Below, piece after piece: positions 57,059-64,000 of a stretch of 64,000 nucleotides of DNA (position 1 is the first letter of the stretch; each line of letters opens with the position of its first letter). The notes under the pieces were generated by a model, which was given only the letters and a program-made list of their open reading frames with translations, did not search any database and had not been told where the DNA came from. The DNA is from Limnospira fusiformis SAG 85.79 (GTDB lineage Bacteria; Cyanobacteriota; Cyanobacteriia; Cyanobacteriales; Microcoleaceae). The translations under genes were made by a program, and so were the position numbers. The stretch lies in NCBI RefSeq assembly GCF_012516315.1, contig NZ_CP051185.1, forward strand, positions 765,459-829,458. Reading direction: 5' to 3'.

Positions 57059-58165
57059 CTACTTGACCACAAAAATTACGTCAGTGAGAGCCGTAAATGT
57101 CTGTGGCTTGCCTTTATATTTGAAAGAAATTTTCAGATCAGAAAGATTTTTATCGGCAAAGTTATCCAGGTAGCTATTAATCACAGGTTGCAGCAAATCC
57201 AGGTTACGCTTCAATTTCCAACTTCCACTGAAATCATTGGTATCTACCAGCACAAGAAATAGCCTATTTTCAGAGCCAAAGCGCATCTCACCCTGATTTT
57301 CATATAACCATCTCGCTAGGTGCTTAGGATGCTCTTGTGCGTGTAGGAGAATGTTCATTGTTTGAGCTTTTAGAGTATCAATTACTTGCTTAGATTCTTG
57401 AGTATTCTTGTCATTCATTTTTTCAAAAATTTCATAGTAAATGTCACTTGGTTTGCCCTTTTTATCAAACTCAATCTTTAACTCTTTGGCTTTTTGCTTG
57501 AGATAAGTCAGTTCTACAGGGAGCCCAAGGTCTTTTCTTTGAGCTTTTATATACTCTGCTGGCAGATACGTTACTTTTAAATCAAAGGGAGTATTTCTAA
57601 TAAAGAAATCAAGATGTTTGATTTGACCCACTGTGGGTAAAACTTCTGGGTGGGATTTAAAAATGTGTTCAATGAGGATACTCGACCAATGATTGTACCA
57701 ACTATTCAGAACATATCCTTGCACGGCGACACTGATCTCGGTGGCAAATTTGGAAACCAGTATTTCATAAGATTGCAGAACTTTTACATAACGACTGACC
57801 AAATATTTATCCAAAGAATTTTGGTAATCTCCACCCCACTCAAAGGACTTTAGTTTGTATAGCTCTGAAACCAGCTTGGTTGTATCTAGGCTGTGCAAAG
57901 CAATCTTGTTCTTTTTTTTCATGTAGGCATTTAACATGATATGTGATTTGGATGGTTCTTTGACTAGCAAAGCGTACAATTCTATAAATTTTTGATTTAA
58001 AGAAGTTTGATTTAAGGAAATCTGGTTTTCTGCCACAAATTCATCAATCAGGGGCTTTCTCATAATTGACTTGAGTTTAAGCCAAAGAAGCGCTGCCTCA
58101 TCCGAGTTAAATTCCTCCCAATTTTCCCTTTCATATAAAGTCTGCCAAGAGTGAAAATCTTGCAT
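57059..58165 (-). CDS. putative restriction endonuclease of an unfamiliar family
   Basis: A 368-residue protein with no family that I recognise. It starts six bases after the stop of a DNA methyltransferase, the normal place for a partner nuclease. A candidate PD-(D/E)XK site is HLDFFIRNTPFDLKVTYLP, with D186, D196 and K198 (spacing D-x9-D-x-K) and a possible upstream Glu at 166. Other parts are helical and Lys-rich. Cognate restriction is inferred from context and this motif. Confidence 0.65.
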   Translation of the reverse strand: MQDFHSWQTLYERENWEEFNSDEAALLWLKLKSIMRKPLIDEFVAENQISLNQTSLNQKFIELYALLVKEPSKSHIMLNAYMKKKNKIALHSLDTTKLVSELYKLKSFEWGGDYQNSLDKYLVSRYVKVLQSYEILVSKFATEISVAVQGYVLNSWYNHWSSILIEHIFKSHPEVLPTVGQIKHLDFFIRNTPFDLKVTYLPAEYIKAQRKDLGLPVELTYLKQKAKELKIEFDKKGKPSDIYYEIFEKMNDKNTQESKQVIDTLKAQTMNILLHAQEHPKHLARWLYENQGEMRFGSENRLFLVLVDTNDFSGSWKLKRNLDLLQPVINSYLDNFADKNLSDLKISFKYKGKPQTFTALTDVIFVVK

Positions 58166-58171
58166 TAAAAA

Positions 58172-59701
58172 TTACTCTACTTCTTTTCGGGGCAATTGCG
58201 CTGACCAGTTCGGCAAGTTGGTAAAAGCACTGCACAAGGGATAATCACCATTAGCTTCTTGCTTCTGGTAAATGATAATATAGTCACTTTTCATCGCCCC
58301 TTGACGATTATCTTGGACAACCGAGGTGGCGGAGTATATCATCGGGAAGCAGCCGATAAATTTCAAGCACTCAGATGTATTTTCAATACATTTTAGGTAT
58401 TCCCAGCTTTGCCGATCGCGAGCATTAAAATATAATGCCATATAACCAGAAGGCTTGAGAACCCTAGATGCTTTGACAAAAAACTCTGTCATATCAGCGT
58501 TATAAATCGTCTTTGATTTTTGTCGCTCTTTAGCATTCGACACCACAATTTCTCTCTCAAAATCAACGGTGTAACCCAATAATGAATTCCATAACTCACT
58601 TAATTCCAGATAAGGAATGCGATCGCTATGAGGCGGATCGGTGCAAATGAAAGAGACAACCTCTGATGGAATTTCTTTCAGTGCTATTCTAGCGTCTGCA
58701 TTGATTAGCCATGAGTTTAGATGAAAATCTAAAGTATTAAGAGACGTTAGATTATTAGACACAATAAATAGGTTTTTTTCTTGCTCAGGGAGAGATTTAA
58801 GCAGTTTATTAGCGCGGTTTTGGAAGCAATTCCAGACGTTAATTTCAAAATGGGTATCGGGCAACCAAAACCCAATAACCCAACTACCTACCTCGATTTT
58901 TTCGCCATGGCTGTTTCTTTTGCTATTCCGCCGATTCTTAATCGCAAAGACCATATTAGACATCTGACCGGCGGCAGAAGTTAAAGTCAGCATTAGTGCG
59001 CGTTTCAAGGATGACGGATAACCGGAAATTGCTTCAATCAGCAGGTCAATATTTCGCATAGCCCGACCTGTAAAGATGTCACTAACAGACATAGTTGGCT
59101 TGACATTAATCCGAGAATTGGTAAAAAAATGGAGATGACGAAAATTCTTGGGTTGGTAGTGTTGGTAAGCAGAGTAAGACTGGAAATCTATGTCAGAAGG
59201 ATCAATTTCAATTCGCCCTCGACCTGTTTCTGGTTTGCACCATACCGATACAATGCGATCGCCTTCCCACAGATAATGAGAAGCGATTTTTCCTGCCGTT
59301 GTCCGATAAGTATTGTGAATATTTTGAGCAACTTTTGTTTCAATTTCGATTAAAGCCTGATAATATTCTTGGCGATCGGGAAGATTGAGCATCAAAGAGG
59401 TATGCTCGATAGAAAATGGATTGATATCAATGCCAATAAAATGCCGATTTCGCAGCAGGCATTCACGAGATATTAAACCGGAACCGAGAAATGGATCCAT
59501 GACGATATCACCTTCCTGGGTACAGTTTTCAATCAGATAACTGATGCTTTCTATGGGTTTCTTGCCCCAATATTTATGAAAACCAGCCAAACCAGTATAT
59601 GTTTTGGGAGCCATCAAATCAGCTACCTTAGTTGTGGATACTGATTCAGGAAATAGGCTCATCTGTAAGAAACTTGATGGCTTTGTGAATGTCATGGTCA
59701 T
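58172..59701 (-). CDS. DNA methyltransferase with a DPPH catalytic motif
   Basis: A 509-residue protein with HKYWGKKPIESISYLIENC, SAM motif MDPFLGSGLISREC (DPFLGSG 69-75), and motif IV FICTDPPHSDRIPYLELSELW (DPPH 355-358) after about 280 residues. FxGxG before DPP with a large insert is the alpha-like order. The His in place of Tyr/Phe in DPPY is unusual, though seen in some families. The Lys-rich region NRRNSKRNSHGEK lies in the putative target domain. It should modify adenine N6 or cytosine N4. It forms an operon with the nuclease gene downstream. Confidence 0.82.
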   Translation of the reverse strand: MTMTFTKPSSFLQMSLFPESVSTTKVADLMAPKTYTGLAGFHKYWGKKPIESISYLIENCTQEGDIVMDPFLGSGLISRECLLRNRHFIGIDINPFSIEHTSLMLNLPDRQEYYQALIEIETKVAQNIHNTYRTTAGKIASHYLWEGDRIVSVWCKPETGRGRIEIDPSDIDFQSYSAYQHYQPKNFRHLHFFTNSRINVKPTMSVSDIFTGRAMRNIDLLIEAISGYPSSLKRALMLTLTSAAGQMSNMVFAIKNRRNSKRNSHGEKIEVGSWVIGFWLPDTHFEINVWNCFQNRANKLLKSLPEQEKNLFIVSNNLTSLNTLDFHLNSWLINADARIALKEIPSEVVSFICTDPPHSDRIPYLELSELWNSLLGYTVDFEREIVVSNAKERQKSKTIYNADMTEFFVKASRVLKPSGYMALYFNARDRQSWEYLKCIENTSECLKFIGCFPMIYSATSVVQDNRQGAMKSDYIIIYQKQEANGDYPLCSAFTNLPNWSAQLPRKEVE

Positions 59702-59893
59702 CCTTTTTTAGTTGGATTTTCTAAGATTCATCAGCGATTTACCAATAATCTGCAATTGGGTTATCAGTTATTAGTTATTAGTGTTTGTAGCGAAGTACCA
59801 ATAACCAAGCACAAGATTAAGTCCCCTGAATATCGGGGTTGAGGTGCGTCAACTCCACACCAGCCGTGATGATTTGACGCACCGGACGACAGC

Positions 59894-60826
59894 CTAAACC
59901 AATCTGAGATTAGGATAGTAAGCCAAAATATCATCAGTGCTAAGGGTATCGCCACTGGCTTGGGGAGTCCAAAGAACTTCGATCGCCAATAGCTGTTCAC
60001 TACCAATGGAACCTAAACGACTGATCGCCTGTCTCAAATCCTGGGAACTTTCAATTTTAGGCAATTCAAGCTGACCCAAAACTCCCACAACTAGGGTGAC
60101 AATAATATATTCCCCTGGATTTTCGGTAGCATCTTGACTGACGATCGCCCCTTTGTCATCAGTAGCAGAAATGCGCTGATTATTGAAGTTTGAGAGAGTT
60201 TCTTCGGTAAACTTACTACGTTCTGCGATCGCCAACTGATTAAATTTCGCTTCCGCCGAATTTAAACGCATCCGATCCGCCTCACTCGCACCATAGACCC
60301 AATATTCTGGGTGACGTAGTAGGGCTAAAGTCGCTTCCTGAAGGACTTGGGCGCGACCTTCTGGGGTTCCGGTGTCAGCAGTGGCGGCGAGACGCGCGAG
60401 GTCCTGTTGGAGGTAGCGACCCTCAGCTAATAAACCCACCTGTACCTCAGCCACGGAAACTGTGGGATTATTATATTCGGCTTCTTGGACTCCTTCACCG
60501 ACAGCGCGGAAACTTCTCACGATAAAATTGGCAATGGCCACGAAAATCAGGATAGAAAATAGTCCTCCGAAACCGCCAAAACCAAAGAAGGGAAGTAAAA
60601 ATGGAAATCCAAACCCACCGCCGCCGTAATATCCACCCCCTGGGGCTTGTCTGGGACTGGGGGCTAGTGTGCGACTGGGGGCGCGAAATGAACCACCGCC
60701 AATCCGACCACCACTCCTGGCTGCTAGGGCGCTGTCAGCATGGCTAAATCCTAGGGCGATAACCAGGGCGATCGCTATTAGTGGTTTAAAAAACGGTTTA
60801 ACAATTGCCAACAAATTTTTCAACAT
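59894..60826 (-). CDS. DUF1517 membrane protein
   Basis: A 310-residue protein. The N-terminal hydrophobic segment IALVIALGFSHADSALAA (about residues 17-35) reads as a signal peptide with ALA-A cleavage. A Gly/Pro-rich stretch (RSGGRIGGGSF...GGGYYGGGGFGFPF) follows, then a membrane helix LFSILIFVAIANFIVRSF near 88-105. The C-terminal domain is DUF1517 (VSVAEVQVGLLAEGRYLQQDL, ALLRHPEYWVYGAS, TLVVGVLGQLELP). Homologues occur in cyanobacteria and chloroplasts; the function is not established. Confidence 0.88.
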   Translation of the reverse strand: MLKNLLAIVKPFFKPLIAIALVIALGFSHADSALAARSGGRIGGGSFRAPSRTLAPSPRQAPGGGYYGGGGFGFPFLLPFFGFGGFGGLFSILIFVAIANFIVRSFRAVGEGVQEAEYNNPTVSVAEVQVGLLAEGRYLQQDLARLAATADTGTPEGRAQVLQEATLALLRHPEYWVYGASEADRMRLNSAEAKFNQLAIAERSKFTEETLSNFNNQRISATDDKGAIVSQDATENPGEYIIVTLVVGVLGQLELPKIESSQDLRQAISRLGSIGSEQLLAIEVLWTPQASGDTLSTDDILAYYPNLRLV

Positions 60827-61013
60827 AAATGATCCTAATGTCTGCTTGGGACTGGAATTTGATCGAGGTTAGCATCAATTGTATTTCTTCCGGCGATCGC
60901 TTATCCAGTCGATATATCTACTACTTTAACGCCTCTAGCGTAACTGCTACAGCCGATCCAAGGTACGGACTTCCCCAATATAGGGGAGATATCCGCACCT
61001 TACCAGATTATTA

Positions 61014-61613
61014 ATGGTTGATTATACCGTTGTGTCAGTTTTGAGCCAACTGGCTGCCAGTTTGGGGGCTATGGGACTAATGGTGGGAGTCAGAGTGTCT
61101 GATGGACAACAACAGACTCCTAGAATTTTACCTGTCCAACAAATTATATCCGCCCATCCACGATGTCCGGTAGATTTAAACCAGTTACTGACTGAGTTGG
61201 TGGTGGATTTACCCGCCTATGCTAACCGTGTGATTACGCGATCGCCACCTACCAACCATTTACAGGATATCCCTACATCAGTGATTTTAGCCACCAGTTT
61301 ACCCCCAGAAACTATACCTGTTTCTGAGCATTTACCCACCGATTTACCTACTGGTGATGATATTGATTTGGGATTCATTCTTACCCGTGAAAGGTTGTAT
61401 ATTAATAATAGAATGCTCGTGATTCAACGGTATCATTGGTTATTCTTGCGTTCGACTCCTAACGGGTGGGAATTGGTGAAAATGTTATCTAAATCAGACC
61501 CTTATCCTGGTTACAGGATTTTACCCCAGCCTTGGGATAGTAGCCAAAGTGCGATCGCCCGCGCCATTCGCCTCTGGCTGCGAGACTGTCAATGGCGGAC
61601 AGTCCCCAGATAA
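61014..61613 (+). CDS. conserved cyanobacterial protein of unknown function
   Basis: A 199-residue protein. The start has a weakly hydrophobic region (VVSVLSQLAASLGAMGLMVGV). Later there are paired Pro-rich segments and a C-terminal basic/aromatic part (IQRYHWLFLRSTPNGWELVKML; AIARAIRLWLRDCQWRTV). No domain is recognised. It lies 23 bases before the AAA-WD40 gene and could share its transcript. Confidence 0.65.
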   Translation: MVDYTVVSVLSQLAASLGAMGLMVGVRVSDGQQQTPRILPVQQIISAHPRCPVDLNQLLTELVVDLPAYANRVITRSPPTNHLQDIPTSVILATSLPPETIPVSEHLPTDLPTGDDIDLGFILTRERLYINNRMLVIQRYHWLFLRSTPNGWELVKMLSKSDPYPGYRILPQPWDSSQSAIARAIRLWLRDCQWRTVPR

Positions 61614-61635
61614 AAATGACTAAGAGGTTTTGATT

Positions 61636-64000
61636 ATGTATCAAGTTGGTGGTAGCTTAGAGCGTAATGCTCAGAGTTATGTAGAAAGACAAGCAGACCG
61701 AGAACTTTATCAACATTTGAAAGCCGGAAAGTTTTGTTATGTTCTTAACTCTCGTCAAATGGGGAAATCCTCCTTATTGGCTCAGACAAGATACCGCTTA
61801 GAATTAGACGGATTTCGATGTTCTAGTATTGACTTAACCCTAGTAGGTCAAGACCAGATTACTTCTGCACAGTGGTATAAAGGTATTATTGTTGAATTAC
61901 TCAGAGGATTTAAGTTATGGGAAAAATTCCAATTTTTTAAAGCCTGGTGGCAAAATCAAGATAACCTTTCCCCAGTACAGAAATTAGGCTATTTTATTGA
62001 TGATATCTTATTGCCAGAAATACCCCACAAAAATCTGGTCATTTTTATAGACGAGATTGATAGTATGTTAAGCCTGGATTTCCCCTCTGATGATTTTTGG
62101 GCGTTGATCCGTTTTTTGTATAATCAAAGGGCCATTAATCCTGAATATAATCGCCTCACTTTTGCCATTTTTGGAGTAGCTACACCCTCCGATTTGATTC
62201 AAGACCGGACTCGGACACCTTTTAATGTTGGTAAAGCCATAGATTTAACAGGTTTTACCCTCTCAGAAGCACAGATATTAGCCCAAGGATTAAATATCAC
62301 AGGTGGCGACAAAATAGCAGTTATTGAACGCATTTTATTTTGGACTAATGGGCAGCCTTTTTTAACGCAAAAAGTTTGTGATTTAATTAATCAAATTAAT
62401 TTGATAGTCAATAATGCACCTGTGTTCATTAAGCCGGGAGAAGAAAGCCAGTTTATCGATGAAATAATTGGGAGTAAAATCATCTATAAATGGCAAGAAC
62501 AAGACCAGCCAGAGCATTTAATGACTATCTTAAACCGAATCAAGTACAGGGTAGATATCATCCCTAAAATGCTAGGAATTTATCAAAAATTGCTAGAAAA
62601 AAGCCCGGTAGAAGTTGATAATACCCGCGAAAAATCCGAGTTAATTCTGTCGGGATTAGTTATTAAAAATCAAGGAAGTTTACAGATAAGAAACCTCATT
62701 TATCAAACTATATTTGATTCCACTTGGGCTGCTCAAGAGTTAGCCAATATTCGCCCCTATTCTCAGCTTTTATATTCTTGGGTTAAATCTGACAAAAATG
62801 ATGTGTCTCGATTACTAACCGGACAAGCGTTAATAGATGCTAAAAGTTGGGCTCATTCCCGGAGTTTAAGTGACTTAGATTATCAATTTTTAGCCGCTAG
62901 TCAAGAACTAGAAGAACAGCAAATCAAAACCAGTTTAGAAGCTGCTAGAGTCCAAGAAATCAATCACCGACTCGCTCAAGAAAAAAAAGTCGCAAAATTG
63001 CAGCGGCTACTGTTACTGATAGCCACGGTAGCTTTGACCATTTCCTCTGGGTTAGGTGTCTTGGTATGGCGACAAAATCAGCAAGTACGGATTAGTGAAA
63101 TTAGAGCCTTAGCATCTTCTTCTCATGGTTTATTAGCCTCCCATAACCAGTTAGATGCTATGGTGGATGCTATTAAGGCTAAACGTCGTTTAGAGGGTTT
63201 AGGCAAAGTTGATAGCTACACTGAATCCCAAGTTACATTTGCTTTAAATAATGCCATTTATAATAGCAATGAATTTAATCGTTTAATTGGTCATAAAGGC
63301 TCGGTTTTGAGTGTAGATATTAGCAGTGATGGTCAGTTAATTGCTACGGCTAGTAATGATAAAACTGTGAAAATTTGGCGGCAAGATGGAACCTTAATTA
63401 ATACCCTACAACATTCGGGAACAGTCCATCGTGTGGCTTTCAGCCCTGACGGTAATTTGGTGGTTTCTGCTAGTTTAGATGGTCAGGTAAAACTGTGGAA
63501 TGTAGATGGTGAATTATGGCAAAATATACAAGCTCATGATGCGGCAGTTTGGGGAATCAACTTTAGTCCTAATGGTCAAATTATCGCTTCTGCTAGTGGC
63601 GATCGCACTGTTAAATTATGGCGACTAGATGGCACATTGCTACAAACTTTGACAGGACATACAACCAGTGTTTGGAATGTGGCTTTTGATAAAACCAGTC
63701 AAATAGTAGCTTCTGTCAGCATTGATGGTTTAATCAAATTATGGAGTATCGATGGCAGATTATTAAACACCATAGAAGCACATCAAGGAGCTGTTTGGGG
63801 TGTAGCATTTTGTTATGATACCAATTTACTGGTATCTGTCAGCACAGATAAAACAGCTAAAATCTGGACAATAGATGGCACCTTGGTGAGAACTATGCAG
63901 GAAAAAGATGTAATTCTTGGGGTTGATTGTAGTGCTAATGGTGAATTCATTGCCACCAGTGGTACAAATAATACAGTAACCATTTGGAAAACAGACGGCA
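61636..64000 (+). CDS. AAA-like ATPase with WD40 repeats, runs off the right edge
   Basis: ATG 61636 (MYQVGGSLERNAQSYVERQA) opens at least 788 codons without a stop. The AAA-like (PF14516-type) domain has NSRQMGKSSLLAQTRYRLEL (Walker A near residues 37-46), LVIFIDEIDSML (Walker B) and GQPFLTQKVCDLINQI. A helical linker with a membrane-like segment, LLLLIATVALTISSGLGVLVW (about residue 458 on), leads to WD40 blades beginning LIGHKGSVLSVDIS. Five or more blades are visible (ATASNDKTVKIWRQDG, VSASLDGQVKLWNVDG, and so on). Such proteins are probable signalling scaffolds. The end lies outside the window. Confidence 0.88.
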   Translation, partial: MYQVGGSLERNAQSYVERQADRELYQHLKAGKFCYVLNSRQMGKSSLLAQTRYRLELDGFRCSSIDLTLVGQDQITSAQWYKGIIVELLRGFKLWEKFQFFKAWWQNQDNLSPVQKLGYFIDDILLPEIPHKNLVIFIDEIDSMLSLDFPSDDFWALIRFLYNQRAINPEYNRLTFAIFGVATPSDLIQDRTRTPFNVGKAIDLTGFTLSEAQILAQGLNITGGDKIAVIERILFWTNGQPFLTQKVCDLINQINLIVNNAPVFIKPGEESQFIDEIIGSKIIYKWQEQDQPEHLMTILNRIKYRVDIIPKMLGIYQKLLEKSPVEVDNTREKSELILSGLVIKNQGSLQIRNLIYQTIFDSTWAAQELANIRPYSQLLYSWVKSDKNDVSRLLTGQALIDAKSWAHSRSLSDLDYQFLAASQELEEQQIKTSLEAARVQEINHRLAQEKKVAKLQRLLLLIATVALTISSGLGVLVWRQNQQVRISEIRALASSSHGLLASHNQLDAMVDAIKAKRRLEGLGKVDSYTESQVTFALNNAIYNSNEFNRLIGHKGSVLSVDISSDGQLIATASNDKTVKIWRQDGTLINTLQHSGTVHRVAFSPDGNLVVSASLDGQVKLWNVDGELWQNIQAHDAAVWGINFSPNGQIIASASGDRTVKLWRLDGTLLQTLTGHTTSVWNVAFDKTSQIVASVSIDGLIKLWSIDGRLLNTIEAHQGAVWGVAFCYDTNLLVSVSTDKTAKIWTIDGTLVRTMQEKDVILGVDCSANGEFIATSGTNNTVTIWKTDG

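Overview
The window looks like a chromosomal segment of a filamentous cyanobacterium, most like Arthrospira/Limnospira. Supporting signs are photosystem I genes (psaK, psaL, psaI), a ferrochelatase with the cyanobacterial chlorophyll-binding tail, a CruP-type protein, dense GCGATCGC (HIP1) octamers, CHAT/TPR, HEAT and WD40 repeat proteins, and many insertion sequences and group II introns. The species is inferred from gene content; no search was run.

Positions 1-7480 are a mobile-element pile-up around lipA. There is a decayed IS1634-type transposase (1-1533), a truncated IS630 copy (1619-1898) and lipA (1936-2814). A broken IS607-type element (tnpA plus tnpB) follows. Its tnpA carries ORF-less group II introns: a 5' fragment at 2866, an intron from 3144 to about 4869, and a second complete intron (about 3708-4573) nested inside it. 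A full IS630 copy (6316-7277) cuts off the tnpB relic. Positions 7483-12145 hold a NACHT-like protein that has lost its NTPase domain but kept 17 HEAT-like repeats, and a lipoprotein with an internal duplication.

Positions 12200-24040 are a restriction and toxin-antitoxin island. One half (12.2-15.4 kb) is a graveyard of mazF, hsdR, vapBC and nucleotidyltransferase pieces. The other half is a type I system on the minus strand: hsdM, a DUF1016 PD-(D/E)XK nuclease, a half-size hsdS, and hsdR. A higA/higB-relic module sits between hsdS and hsdR, flanked by duplicated hsdS-tail/hsdR-start sequence. mazE and a decayed mazF follow, then a second full-length IS630 copy.

Positions 24040-37000 are a second accessory block. 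It has a DUF4336 pseudogene, a DUF433/PIN-like TA pair, a DUF4351 gene with its 3' end amplified in 238-bp tandem units joined by AGAAACCSGGTTTCT palindromes, a TPR-CHAT protease-like protein with a relic copy upstream, a complete EcoRI/RsrI-like restriction-modification pair, a perfect 32-bp hairpin with an AACCCAAC-rich minisatellite, and an unrecognised two-gene operon ending in a two-helix membrane protein.

Positions 37000-64000 are mostly ordinary chromosome: FHA and PRC-barrel proteins, pgl, an FHA-ABC transporter, an AAA ATPase/DUF4276 pair with a nonsense codon, cruP, psaK, a methyltransferase, hemH-ureE-ureF, a glycosyltransferase, psaL-psaI, an RTX-type protein, an MnmD-like enzyme, glmU, a second restriction-modification pair of unfamiliar type (57059-59701), a DUF1517 protein, and an AAA-WD40 protein that runs off the end.
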